Of a DNA stretch of 35,888 bases, positions 27,000 through 35,396 are shown piece after piece (within the stretch, counting starts at the first letter, position 1; every line of letters begins with the position of its first letter). The stretch covers positions 1 to 35,888 of the forward strand of contig JANYBN010000052.1 of NCBI GenBank assembly GCA_025360785.1. The letters are read 5' to 3'. The DNA is from Geobacter sp. (GTDB lineage: Bacteria > Desulfobacterota > Desulfuromonadia > Geobacterales > Pseudopelobacteraceae). Both the position numbers and the translations under genes were made by a program. Under the pieces are notes generated by a model, which was not told the origin of the DNA, made no database searches, and was given only the letters and a program-made list of their open reading frames with translations.

Positions 27000-27596
27000 T
27001 CAGACGGGTTTTCCGGCTCTAACGTCAACATTTACAAGCTTTGTCCTGATCGAAGGGCCGACCAGTTGTCGATATAGCAGAGACAAAAAACGTACTGTTA
27101 CCAGGCGATGGATTGCGGCCTGGGTAAGGCGGTAGAGCCAGAAGCGAATAATTGACGGTGAACGGTTGCCAAGAATCAATGGGCGAAATTCACTGAGCTG
27201 TAGCGAAATTCTTACGCTTCCCGACATTTGCTCAACCCCGAAGCGGAGTTCACCTCGATTGCACTGTCGTGGCTGTACCAGAAAACCGCCACAGATACGT
27301 AAGGTAGCGAAGTCCTCGGTAAAAACCGGATGCAAAAAAGTGATCAAGCTCAAGCCTGTCCCAAACAGCAGGAACTCGATTCCGGTCTCCATTGTTACCG
27401 GGCGAATCAGGGTTAGGGTGCATTTTTTAACATATCCTAAATAGCGGACAAGAAGTTTTACGGCTGTAAGCTCTCCTGCCATAGAGATCGGCAGGTCAGT
27501 CCATTGAACGGAAAAGGCGGAAGAATCCTCAACCATTACCTGCTGACAGGCTATTTCATGAAAGGCGAGTGTGATGACATACAGGTATTTTGCCAT
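27000..27596 (-). CDS. uncharacterised protein
   Basis: 198 residues from the ATG at 27596 (MAKYLYVITLAFHEIACQQ); a TTG six codons earlier is possible, and neither start has a clear ribosome site. I do not recognise the family. The sequence alternates beta-like hydrophobic stretches (for example FSVQWTDLPISMAGE, ELRFGVEQMSGSVRISLQL) and ends in a basic, helix-prone region. There is no convincing signal peptide or membrane helix. It lies upstream of lon on the same strand but is separated by what looks like the lon promoter. The frame is long and open, which supports a gene, but its function is unknown. Confidence 0.65.
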   Translation of the reverse strand: MAKYLYVITLAFHEIACQQVMVEDSSAFSVQWTDLPISMAGELTAVKLLVRYLGYVKKCTLTLIRPVTMETGIEFLLFGTGLSLITFLHPVFTEDFATLRICGGFLVQPRQCNRGELRFGVEQMSGSVRISLQLSEFRPLILGNRSPSIIRFWLYRLTQAAIHRLVTVRFLSLLYRQLVGPSIRTKLVNVDVRAGKPV

Positions 27597-27642
27597 TAGC
27601 ATCAGATATTGCAATATAATTTATCTCCCAATATTTTCCCTC

Positions 27643-27670
27643 TTGACAAGTTCCAAAATTGTATTAAGAT
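27643..27670 (+). promoter_or_regulatory. sigma70-type promoter of a short transcript
   Basis: TTGACA (27643-27648), a 16-base spacer and TAAGAT (27665-27670). It points to the right, into the microORF and the terminator at 27814-27855. Confidence 0.65.
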
Positions 27671-27721
27671 AAAAATTATCCTGTTAGGAATTAAATATAA
27701 CATCGAAAGGAGACCCTGCCA

Positions 27722-27784
27722 ATGTGGACTGCAAGATTTAAGATTCGTCCGGTTTCCCACTGCAAAGAGGGTTGCCCTAGTTAG
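27722..27784 (+). CDS. 20-residue microORF in the short transcript
   Basis: ATG at 27722 is preceded by a strong AAAGGAG with good spacing and runs to TAG at 27782. The peptide is MWTARFKIRPVSHCKEGCPS: basic, with two cysteines spaced C-x3-C. No family is recognised. The good ribosome site argues that it is translated; the short length leaves open that it is a leader peptide or chance. Confidence 0.4.
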   Translation: MWTARFKIRPVSHCKEGCPS

Positions 27785-27813
27785 CCCGCCGCCAACCGGC
27801 TGCGGGCGTCCAG

Positions 27814-27855
27814 AAAAAAAGCCCCCCTGTCATTAGACCGGGGGGCTTTTTTTTT
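27814..27855 (+). terminator. strong intrinsic terminator of the short transcript
   Basis: AAAAAAAGCCCCCC pairs with GGGGGGCTTTTTTT; inner bases and an ATTA loop complete the hairpin, and the U-run is nine long. It precedes macA by ~70 bases. Confidence 0.92.
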
Positions 27856-27927
27856 GGAGTGTCGGTCTTTATCTGCTATGATGGCCGCTGCTGATGTTTT
27901 GCTATTACTATATATCGAGAGAGTTGC

Positions 27928-29178
27928 ATGAAAAAATATTTTATCATACTGGCTGTTTTCATTCTTCTAGGCGGTCTTTCCGGATATTTCTACTATAAGC
28001 GTACGCCCGAGGTCAGCTATAAGACCGCTAAAATCGAGCGCGGCACGATTATTTCTACGGTCGCCGCCACGGGAAATCTTTCGGCGGTAACCACAGTTCA
28101 GGTCGGCACACAGGTGTCCGGCACTATTCAAAACATCTATGTTGACTTCAACTCGCGGGTAAAAAAAGGACAGGCCATCGCAGAAATAGATCCCTCTCTG
28201 TTCAACGCTTCGGTGGAGCAGTCGCAAGGGAACTATCTCAGCGCCGAGGCCAACCTGCAAAAATCCAAAGTCGGTCTGGCTGATGCCGAGCGCACCTTCA
28301 ACCGCAATAAAAAATTGCTGACAGACGGGATAATTTCGCAGGGAGATTTCGACGCTGCCGAGACCGCCATGCAAACCGCCAGGACCGCTGTTAAAGCCGC
28401 AGAAGGGGCGCTTGCCCAGACTCGCGGCTTGTTGATGCAGTCCAAAACCAACCTCCGCTACTCAATCATCCGCTCACCTGTTGATGGTGTGGTTATTTCC
28501 CGCGCGATTGATGTCGGGCAGACGGTAGCGGCGTCATTTTCGACCCCCACTCTCTTCACCATCGCCCAGGATCTGACCAAGATGCAGATAGAGGTTAGTG
28601 TGGATGAAGCCGACATCAGCCGTATCCAGCTTCATCAGAACGCCAGCTTCACCGTTGATTCCTATCCGGAGCAAACTTTCCGCGGTAAAGTCATACAGAT
28701 TCGCAGCGCACCGATTATAACCCAGAATGTTGTTACATATGTGGTGGTTGTAAGTGTTGACAACAGTGACCTGAAACTGAAACCTGGTATGACGGCCAAT
28801 GTGTCGGTTGAAGTGGCCAAAAAAGATGACGTTCTTAAGTTGCCTCCAGCAGCTCTACGCTTCAAGCCGAAGTCAAAAGGAGATGACGCGAAAGAGAAGC
28901 CGGCCGGGGCTGCCGGGCAGCGGCCTGCGGGCGGTGGTGGACCAAACGGTGGAGGCAAAGGTGGTCCCGGTAGAGGCAAGGATAGGAGCCAGCAGGTTTA
29001 TCTGCTCAAGGAGGGCAAGCCCGTCGCCAGCCCGGTCAAAACCGGAATTGCCAACAACAGCAGTATTGAACTGGTCGAGAGCGGCCTCAAGGAAGGCGAC
29101 GAGGTCATTGTCGAGCAGATCGGCGGCGATACGAAGAAAAAGGCGGCAGGTGGTTCGCCGATGGGGCCACGCTTTTAA
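27928..29178 (+). CDS. MacA-like periplasmic adaptor (membrane fusion) protein
   Basis: 416 residues. A single N-terminal membrane helix (about 4-23) is followed by the adaptor fold: lipoyl half-motif (GNLSAVTTVQVGTQVSGTIQ), coiled-coil hairpin (~90-170), second lipoyl half (SPVDGVVISRAIDVGQTVAA) and beta-barrel. Near 320-355 there is an unusual Gly/Pro-rich linker (AGAAGQRPAGGGGPNGGGKG). It bridges the MacB transporter to an outer-membrane TolC-type channel. The gene abuts the ATPase gene (stop TAA then ATG). No TolC gene is in the window. The exported substrate is unknown. Confidence 0.92.
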   Translation: MKKYFIILAVFILLGGLSGYFYYKRTPEVSYKTAKIERGTIISTVAATGNLSAVTTVQVGTQVSGTIQNIYVDFNSRVKKGQAIAEIDPSLFNASVEQSQGNYLSAEANLQKSKVGLADAERTFNRNKKLLTDGIISQGDFDAAETAMQTARTAVKAAEGALAQTRGLLMQSKTNLRYSIIRSPVDGVVISRAIDVGQTVAASFSTPTLFTIAQDLTKMQIEVSVDEADISRIQLHQNASFTVDSYPEQTFRGKVIQIRSAPIITQNVVTYVVVVSVDNSDLKLKPGMTANVSVEVAKKDDVLKLPPAALRFKPKSKGDDAKEKPAGAAGQRPAGGGGPNGGGKGGPGRGKDRSQQVYLLKEGKPVASPVKTGIANNSSIELVESGLKEGDEVIVEQIGGDTKKKAAGGSPMGPRF

Positions 29179-29892
29179 ATGAGCAGCGTAATTTCCTTGA
29201 CCGATATCCGCCGGGTCTTCAGCATGGGTGACCAGCAGTTCGAAGCCCTTAAAGGGGTCTCCTTCGATATCACTGCGGGTGAATTTGTCGCTATCATGGG
29301 GGCGTCCGGCAGCGGTAAATCTACCAGCATGAATATCCTGGGCTGCCTGGATCGTCCTACCTCCGGTCGCTATCTTCTTGACGGTCTGGATGTGGGAGGG
29401 ATGCCGGCCAACCAGCTGGCGGAAATCCGTAATAAAAAGCTCGGTTTTGTCTTTCAGGGGTTCAATCTGCTGGCCCGTACCCCGGCTGTTGAGAATGTCG
29501 AACTGCCGCTGGTATACGCCGGTTTTCACGCCAAAGAACGGCGTCAGCAGGCCCTGATTGTGATGGAGCAGGTCGGCTTGGCCGGCAAGGAGAATAACCA
29601 CCCAAGCCAGCTCTCAGGCGGGCAGCAGCAGAGAGTTGCCATTGCGAGGGCTCTGGTTAACCATCCCGCCGTAATACTGGCGGATGAGCCGACCGGGAAC
29701 CTCGACAGCAGTACCAGCGAAGAGATCATGAACCTTTTCTCCTCTCTTAACCGACAGGGTATAACGATCATCATGGTTACCCATGAACACGATGTCGCGG
29801 CGTATGCAGGACGGCAGATAACCTTCAAAGATGGAAGGATAATTTCAGATAGTCTGACCGGTCCTGCACGCCAAAACGGTCAGACGGCATAA
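29179..29892 (+). CDS. MacB-type ABC transporter ATPase
   Basis: 237 residues. Walker A GASGSGKST at 41-49, ABC signature LSGGQQQRVAIARAL from 145, Walker B VILADEP from 165, and the switch histidine in VTHEHD. Belongs to the MacB/LolD/FtsE class. It powers the separate permease encoded four bases downstream, so ATPase and permease are split rather than fused as in E. coli MacB. The ATG follows the macA-like stop directly, indicating an operon. Confidence 0.95.
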   Translation: MSSVISLTDIRRVFSMGDQQFEALKGVSFDITAGEFVAIMGASGSGKSTSMNILGCLDRPTSGRYLLDGLDVGGMPANQLAEIRNKKLGFVFQGFNLLARTPAVENVELPLVYAGFHAKERRQQALIVMEQVGLAGKENNHPSQLSGGQQQRVAIARALVNHPAVILADEPTGNLDSSTSEEIMNLFSSLNRQGITIIMVTHEHDVAAYAGRQITFKDGRIISDSLTGPARQNGQTA

Positions 29893-29896
29893 AACC

Positions 29897-31123
29897 ATGG
29901 ACTTTATTCAGACACTTAAAATAGCCCTACGGGCTCTGCGCACCAACAAGATGCGCTCGTTTCTGACCATGCTCGGCATCATCATCGGCATTGCGGCTGT
30001 GATTGCCATGATGGCGGTCGGATCAGGGGCCAGTTATGTCATATCTCAGCAGATTGCCAGCATCGGCAGCAATATCATCCTTGTTATCCCGGGTTCTACC
30101 ACCAGTGGCGGACTGCGTACCGGCACCGGGGGGGCTCAGACTTTGTCAAGTGATGATGCCAAAGCGATTATGACGGATTGTCCTTCCGTGGCATACGCGG
30201 CGGGCAATGTGAGGACATCGGGGCAGATAATCAGCGGAAACATGAACTGGTCGTCAGTTATCATGGGGGGAACGCCGGAGTTGTTTGAAATCCGCGAATG
30301 GCCGGTTGTCAGCGGCCGCCCCATTAACCAGCAGGATGAGGATGGCGCCATCAAAGTCTGTCTGCTGGGGCAGACTGTCGCCGAAAACCTTTTCGGCTCT
30401 GCCGACCCGGTAGGAAATATAATAAGGATCAAAAAAATTCCGTTTACTGTAATCGGGGTGCTGGAACGCAAGGGACAGTCGCCGCAGGGGCAGGATCAGG
30501 ATGATGCCGTATTTGTCCCCCTGCGCACCGCCCAGCGTAATCTGGTGCGATCACAACGCACGGGTATTGTCGGCTCTATCATCGTAAAGGCAAAAAATGA
30601 AGAGGTAATCAATAAAGCAGAAAGTGAGATTCAGGCGCTGCTGAATCAACGCCACCGGATCACCAACAGCAAGGAACCGGATTTTTCAACCCGTAACCTG
30701 TCGGAAATTCTGGCTGTGGCCGAGCAGTCAGCCAAGGCGATGTCGCTGCTGTTGGGCGCGGTTGCCTCTATCTCCCTGATCGTCGGGGGTATCGGGATCA
30801 TGAATATCATGCTGGTTTCGGTCACCGAGCGCACCCGGGAGATCGGTATCAGGATGGCGATCGGCGCTAAAACGAATGATATTCTGCTGCAGTTCATGAC
30901 AGAGGCGGTGCTGCTTACCATGTTGGGGGGCTTGATCGGCATCGCTCTTGGAGCCGGAGGCGCTACAATAGTCTCTCGTTTTCTGGGATGGCCAACGATG
31001 ATCTCCATTCAATCGATCACGATCGCTTTTTTCTTTTCTGCTGTGGTCGGAATATTTTTCGGCTTCTATCCGGCAAGAAAAGCCGCTGGACTCAATCCAA
31101 TCGATGCCCTGAGGTATGAATAA
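29897..31123 (+). CDS. MacB/FtsX-family ABC permease
   Basis: 408 residues. One N-terminal helix (about 20-42), a large periplasmic MacB-PCD domain (~45-270), and three C-terminal helices (about 285-310, 335-358, 370-393) with the conserved stretch GGIGIMNIMLVSVTERTREI. It completes a tripartite exporter with the upstream adaptor and ATPase. The last codons overlap or touch the M16 peptidase gene. Confidence 0.95.
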   Translation: MDFIQTLKIALRALRTNKMRSFLTMLGIIIGIAAVIAMMAVGSGASYVISQQIASIGSNIILVIPGSTTSGGLRTGTGGAQTLSSDDAKAIMTDCPSVAYAAGNVRTSGQIISGNMNWSSVIMGGTPELFEIREWPVVSGRPINQQDEDGAIKVCLLGQTVAENLFGSADPVGNIIRIKKIPFTVIGVLERKGQSPQGQDQDDAVFVPLRTAQRNLVRSQRTGIVGSIIVKAKNEEVINKAESEIQALLNQRHRITNSKEPDFSTRNLSEILAVAEQSAKAMSLLLGAVASISLIVGGIGIMNIMLVSVTERTREIGIRMAIGAKTNDILLQFMTEAVLLTMLGGLIGIALGAGGATIVSRFLGWPTMISIQSITIAFFFSAVVGIFFGFYPARKAAGLNPIDALRYE

Positions 31124-32417
31124 TATGCTCCGCTCTTCTCTCCATACCCTGAAAAACGGTCTGCGGGTTGTCTGTGTCGAAATGCCGCATCTGCACTCAG
31201 CCGAACTGGCGATTTACCTCAAAGTCGGCGGTCGTAATGACCCGCCCGGACGGGAAGGTCTTTCCCATTTTCTGGAGCATATTCTGTTTCGGGGAACCGC
31301 CGAATTCCCTTCGTCATTGGCAATAGAGTCCGCTTTCGAGGCTATCGGCGGTGCTCCTAACGCCGCTACCGATGCCGAATCGACCTATTATTATTCGCGA
31401 GTACACCCTGACAGTATCAAACGCGGCATGGAAATATTCGCTTCGATGCTGATGAAGCCGCTTCTGTCCGGGATCGAAATAGAAAAGCGGATCGTCACCG
31501 AGGAAGCCAGGGAGGATCTGAACGAGCGGGGGGATGAGGTCAATCCGGACACCATCGTCAGTCGGATGCTCTGGCCACGGCACCCGCTGGGGATGCCGAC
31601 TATCGGGACACTCTCAAGTATCGCAGCCATCGAACGGAACGACCTTGAAAGACATCTGAATAGCTATTATATCCCGTCAAATGCGGTTCTGGTCGTATCC
31701 GGCCCGGTCAAAAACAGTGCCGTACTTGACTTTGCCAATGATTGTTTTGGGGAGTGGCCGGATACGTATCTGCCCGTCACTCCGTTAGTATCACTCCGTC
31801 AGTATTCACCGCAGATCCGCTGTGTACAGGACTCTGACAGCCAGATGAATCTGCAGCTTGCGTTCCTCGGATTTGCCCGCGATGACCACCGGTTTATGGC
31901 GCTGCGCTTTTTGCGGCGCATTCTGGCTGGAGGCGGCAGCTCCCGCCTTCATTTACGCCTTCGGGAGGAGTTGGGCATTATTTATTCCGTCGACGGCGCA
32001 ATCGGCGCCTACGATGAAACCGGCTGTATGGCATTTGATCTGTCGACAGCAGCTAATACCTTGATACACGCTGTTGAAGCTGCGCTTGAGGAGCTGTTCC
32101 GCATTACCGCTGTACCGGTTCCTGATGACGAACTGGAGCGGATACGCAACTCCTATATTTTTGATCTCGAATTCAGCCGGGATTCGGCTTACGAAATGGG
32201 TGGACGGTATGGCTGGGGCGAACTGATGGGAGTTGTGAGAAGCATCGAAGAAGATCAATCCGAAGCACGACGGATAACTGCTGCCGAGCTTCAGGAAACG
32301 GCCCTGGCACTCTTTGCTCCTGAAAATCTGCGTCTGGTGGCGGTGGGACCGTGGAAGCGCGGTATGAAGAAGGCTTTGCGGGAACTGGTTACGGCATATC
32401 AGCAGCGATTTAAATAG
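31116..32417 (+). CDS. M16-family zinc metallopeptidase
   Basis: 433 residues from 31116; an ATG at 31125 (430 residues) is better spaced from GAGGT and may be the true start. The inverted zinc motif is HFLEH (H51, E54, H55), and the third ligand lies in EKRIVTEEAREDLNE. Two M16 halves are visible: an N-terminal active half and a C-terminal inactive half from ~220. Related to mitochondrial processing peptidase and PqqL-like enzymes. The gene overlaps the MacB permease end, so it is likely read with the exporter; it might process an exported peptide, which is inference only. Confidence 0.93.
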   Translation: MNNMLRSSLHTLKNGLRVVCVEMPHLHSAELAIYLKVGGRNDPPGREGLSHFLEHILFRGTAEFPSSLAIESAFEAIGGAPNAATDAESTYYYSRVHPDSIKRGMEIFASMLMKPLLSGIEIEKRIVTEEAREDLNERGDEVNPDTIVSRMLWPRHPLGMPTIGTLSSIAAIERNDLERHLNSYYIPSNAVLVVSGPVKNSAVLDFANDCFGEWPDTYLPVTPLVSLRQYSPQIRCVQDSDSQMNLQLAFLGFARDDHRFMALRFLRRILAGGGSSRLHLRLREELGIIYSVDGAIGAYDETGCMAFDLSTAANTLIHAVEAALEELFRITAVPVPDDELERIRNSYIFDLEFSRDSAYEMGGRYGWGELMGVVRSIEEDQSEARRITAAELQETALALFAPENLRLVAVGPWKRGMKKALRELVTAYQQRFK

Positions 32418-32430
32418 TATCGGGTCTTCT

Positions 32431-33129
32431 TCATGGTGACAACCGGTCGCGGTCCGACTCCTTGCGGGTTCTTGTGATACTTGCAATAATCGTCTCAGCA
32501 TGTTCATCCAGGTTGTTAAAACATAAGCCAATTCCAGGAGGATGACGTAGTATTCCCCATGGCTTTATTCTGCGGACTTCTGCCGGTATGTGGCAGCCGA
32601 ACTCCGGGATGAGGACTGAAATAGAGTCACCGACACTGAATCTTTCGGCCTGCAAGTCGACAATGAACATCCCTCCCCACGAAATATCCAGCGTAAACCC
32701 GCGCAGTTCATGACCTTTATGGGTAATAATTGTAGATAGGCAGACTCGATGACGCTTGAATTCGCGTAGTCTATTGGGCGTATATGCTGCACATGTGATA
32801 TTGAGGAAGTCGTCTAGACTTTTATCCTGTTTTGCACTTCCCGGCATCTCCATCGGAACGAGCACGTCCCCAATAGTTCGCACCCGCAAGGTTGGAAAAA
32901 AATTGGTCAGTGTATAGGCAACGATCTTCTCCTCTCCCTTTGATTTGATAATCGAGGGGAGGTCAACCAGAATCCCGCTGTAACAACCCTTGAGAGCGAG
33001 ATTTTCTGCCTCGCAGAAGTTGGCACAACTGACTGAAGCGGCTCCTGTTTTGCTCAGGACCGCTGAAAGTGCTGCTCTGGTCTTATCAACATATGAGACA
33101 ACCAGTATCGGGTACGGTGGCAATGGCAT
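32431..33129 (-). CDS. PilZ-domain protein (predicted c-di-GMP binding)
   Basis: 232 residues from the ATG at 33129, two bases after the CheX-like gene stop. Residues ~1-105 resemble a degenerate receiver-like fold (ILVVSYVDKTRAALSAVLSK). The C-terminal PilZ domain has the arginine-rich start REFKRHR (122-128) and DISWGGMF (148-155), the DxSxGG motif that contacts c-di-GMP. Sits in a minus-strand cluster with the CheX-like gene; the two are likely co-translated. A GGDEF gene is encoded 2.3 kb upstream on the same strand. Confidence 0.85.
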   Translation of the reverse strand: MPLPPYPILVVSYVDKTRAALSAVLSKTGAASVSCANFCEAENLALKGCYSGILVDLPSIIKSKGEEKIVAYTLTNFFPTLRVRTIGDVLVPMEMPGSAKQDKSLDDFLNITCAAYTPNRLREFKRHRVCLSTIITHKGHELRGFTLDISWGGMFIVDLQAERFSVGDSISVLIPEFGCHIPAEVRRIKPWGILRHPPGIGLCFNNLDEHAETIIASITRTRKESDRDRLSP

Positions 33130-33131
33130 AA

Positions 33132-33635
33132 TTAATCTTCGATAGAGATCGATACAAGGAACCACTCATCGCCAGAGGCGAATTTGAGGGTGATGTTTTC
33201 AAGAGCGCTTCCGGAAGAAAAGACATAATCCGAGCCATTAACTACAGAAGGTGTAGAGAGCTGAATATCTGATCCCCCTTTAGAGAGATGCTGCTTGAAG
33301 GAACCGGCGACCATATTGGCAATTTCGCCCATGGCGTCATTGACGTCGTCATCAATTTCGGTGACCTCCATTCCCAGCATTAAAGAGGTGAACGATATGG
33401 CAAGCGGCCAGGGAAGGTGCACACTCACCAAGCCGTTATAGGTGCCGGCCAGGCCGACCATTGAGGTAAGGCACTCCTTGAAGTGTGTCGTCAGATCAAT
33501 CTGAATCGGGAGGTGCATCAGATCCTCTACCCCTACCATATTGATGAATACATCCTGGACATCTTTGATCAGACTTTTGATCAGCTCCTCTTCGGTCATT
33601 TTAATGGCAGCAAGTGTTCCGGGTTTCATCGACAT
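33132..33635 (-). CDS. CheX-like chemotaxis phosphatase
   Basis: 167 residues from an ATG at 33635 with GGGGGAG upstream. The CheX/CheC-type catalytic motif E-x2-N is present (E104, N107 in DAMGEIANMVAG). Such proteins dephosphorylate CheY~P. Upstream lies a relic of a cheW gene (33665-33780), and downstream a PilZ gene, which suggests a former signalling operon. It is not clear which response regulator it acts on, since none is encoded here. Confidence 0.85.
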   Translation of the reverse strand: MSMKPGTLAAIKMTEEELIKSLIKDVQDVFINMVGVEDLMHLPIQIDLTTHFKECLTSMVGLAGTYNGLVSVHLPWPLAISFTSLMLGMEVTEIDDDVNDAMGEIANMVAGSFKQHLSKGGSDIQLSTPSVVNGSDYVFSSGSALENITLKFASGDEWFLVSISIED

Positions 33636-33664
33636 GTTTTCTCCCCCAATGTACTGAAATTGAA

Positions 33665-33780
33665 TTAACTGGCAAAGCTGTCCCGCTCATCGTCGGAAAA
33701 CATACGGTCTACATCCATTATTTCAACAGCCGATCTGCATGGTTAAAGACGCCGGTAATAAACTCCTGACCGATTCCAAT
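33665..33780 (-). pseudogene. relic of the C-terminal end of a cheW gene
   Basis: On the minus strand the frame from 33780 reads IGIGQEFITGVFNHADRLLK, then hits stops. One base further, the next frame reads IMDVDRMFSDDERDSFAS and stops at 33665. Joined, they give the standard CheW ending (compare 'FIxGVxxxDxRLLILLDxDRxLS'). A one-base loss in the A-run at 33721-33723 explains the shift. An in-frame stop precedes the first residue, and the remaining ~100 residues of CheW are gone. It lies between the transglutaminase and CheX-like genes. Confidence 0.75.
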
Positions 33781-33792
33781 TTAGACCTCATT

Positions 33793-35238
33793 CTAGTATT
33801 TTGTTTCCAGAACAGTCATCTTGATTCGGCCGATTATTGAAATAATCGGTGCCATATCTTCCGGAAGATGACCTTCAAACAGCTTGAGGTGCGTTGGATC
33901 TGAAGGGAGCTGGTTGTAAGTGGGATCAACAGAGACCCAACGGTCGCCGATGAAACTCTCCGCCCAACTGTGATAGAGAAAACCCTTCCCCTCCAGAAGC
34001 ACCAGTCCGGATACAAAGCGGGTTGGAATGCCCGCCGCACGTGCCAGCGCGGTGTAGAGACGTGCGTGTGTCTGGCAGTTGCCTTTTTTCGACTTGAAAC
34101 TCTCCACTGCACCGCCGCCGTCATCGATGGTGTCTTTCAGCCAGTCCGCCGTCCAGGAAGCAAGAACTTTGACCAGTTCATCCTGACTTTTGACCCCGAT
34201 CGTCAGAGCTTTGGCCTGCGCCTTAATCTCGGGTGCATCTGACTCAATCTTGTCAGCCGGTTTCAGTTGTGCATCTGTCGGCTTTTGCGATTCCGGGCTG
34301 GAGGATTTCGGAACAAGAGAGCCGGTTTTAAAGGTTACTCTGCCATTACCCGCTTTTTCAACCAGCTGCCCCCCTTCCTGAAGCAGCGGCAGAGCATCAT
34401 TCCAATCACTGATTTCGACCATCAGGCCGGTCAGTTTCTGTGGGTCCTTGATCGGCGGCTGTGCACGCACCAGGCTGAAGTCATAAATCAGGTCCTTCTT
34501 GGCAAGTGCCCAATTACTAATAAAAGAGCCAAGATCTTTGGGGTGTTCCATTTTTGTAGTTACCAGCCCTTCACGAACTGATTCCTCAAGAGTATTACCT
34601 TTATCATCAACCCAGATATCATTGTTTACAAAGGGGTATAAATTATTACGGAGCTTGAGAGCGGGCAGGCCTTCGGTTGTTTTATCATAACCCAGAACCG
34701 TGATCTTTATCTCCTTTATCTTGATCTCTTCCGGATCAAACGTCTGAATCTTATAAGATGTGCCCGCTGAGACTGTACGCATCAGCGGATATAAATTGAG
34801 GACAGGACCGGGATAAACATCCCCTTTTAATTTGAGCACTTTATCGGTCGTTTTGCCATTTACTTCACTTCTTATATGGATTGCATTACCGTTGACCTTG
34901 CCACTGACGTGTGACGATGTGCCATTAATAGTCTGTTCGACATCAAACGAACGCAGAGCTAGGTTTTTTGAAACCTGATATGTCTCATGCAATGACGCTT
35001 CTTTGGCAAAGCTCATTACTTTCATCCGGACGTTTCCGCTGCCTTCCATACGGTAACCATCCTCTGACGTGTCGATTCGTTGCCGATAGAATCCGACCCG
35101 CTCACTGTTTACATAAATACCGAACCAGTGTTCAGAGAGTGGAGGAGCATCAATTTTACCGAATGGAGCGGCTATGGCAGACATGGCGCTGCACAGCACA
35201 AAAGCACATGAAATAAAAAATCTGAAATATACGGTCAT
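33793..35238 (-). CDS. secreted transglutaminase-like (cysteine peptidase-fold) protein
   Basis: 481 residues from the ATG at 35238 with AAAGGA upstream. Residues 1-24 are a signal peptide (ending SAIAA). The N-terminal ~330 residues are beta-rich and not assigned. The C-terminal transglutaminase core has the triad C388 (GNCQTHARLYTALARAAGIP), H423 (YHSWAE) and D438 (VDPTYNQ). Bacterial members act as peptidases or protein cross-linkers; this one would be periplasmic. A Ser/Pro/Lys-rich stretch near 307-335 is probably a linker. Downstream is the cheW relic. Confidence 0.9.
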   Translation of the reverse strand: MTVYFRFFISCAFVLCSAMSAIAAPFGKIDAPPLSEHWFGIYVNSERVGFYRQRIDTSEDGYRMEGSGNVRMKVMSFAKEASLHETYQVSKNLALRSFDVEQTINGTSSHVSGKVNGNAIHIRSEVNGKTTDKVLKLKGDVYPGPVLNLYPLMRTVSAGTSYKIQTFDPEEIKIKEIKITVLGYDKTTEGLPALKLRNNLYPFVNNDIWVDDKGNTLEESVREGLVTTKMEHPKDLGSFISNWALAKKDLIYDFSLVRAQPPIKDPQKLTGLMVEISDWNDALPLLQEGGQLVEKAGNGRVTFKTGSLVPKSSSPESQKPTDAQLKPADKIESDAPEIKAQAKALTIGVKSQDELVKVLASWTADWLKDTIDDGGGAVESFKSKKGNCQTHARLYTALARAAGIPTRFVSGLVLLEGKGFLYHSWAESFIGDRWVSVDPTYNQLPSDPTHLKLFEGHLPEDMAPIISIIGRIKMTVLETKY

Positions 35239-35265
35239 TAAAAATCCTTTGCAATGTGGATATGC

Positions 35266-35318
35266 AAGCGCCACCTGCTTTCAGACGCTTTAAAGAAGGC
35301 TGATGGCAGGTGGCGCTT
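35266..35318. repeat. long inverted repeat between the GGDEF and transglutaminase genes
   Basis: AAGCGCCACCTGC (35266-35278) and GCAGGTGGCGCTT (35306-35318) are perfect 13-base inverted repeats with a 27-base spacer. No U-run follows, so it is not a standard terminator. Confidence 0.7.
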
Positions 35319-35396
35319 GAACTTCGGAACGCTGACAAGATCAGCGCGGTGAGATTTCTTTTATCTGTAGTTGTTCCGGTCAGCAGTGGTTCCTAT

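Larger units (their letters stand above)
27671..27855 (+). ncRNA. candidate short autonomous transcript (about 180 nt)
   Basis: A promoter at 27643-27670 and a strong terminator at 27814-27855 enclose ~140 bases with no conventional gene. The segment includes a 20-codon ORF, a hairpin CCCGC-C-GCC-AACC-GGC-T-GCGGG at 27785-27806, and a CCGGTT / AACCGG pair that could form a longer-range stem. It could be a small RNA, a leader (riboswitch or attenuator) for the macA operon, or a peptide mRNA. I compared it by eye with GEMM riboswitches and did not find the full motif. Confidence 0.45.

Noticed and set aside
27700-27812. Possible GEMM (cyclic dinucleotide) riboswitch, because of GCAAAG and nearby GC-rich hairpin
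   Set aside because: The first hairpin between the two purine-rich joins is missing and the core tetraloop-receptor arrangement does not line up; left as an unknown structured transcript.
28873-29601. 242-codon minus-strand ORF across the macA/ATPase boundary
   Set aside because: It spans two well-supported genes on the opposite strand and shows no recognisable domain.
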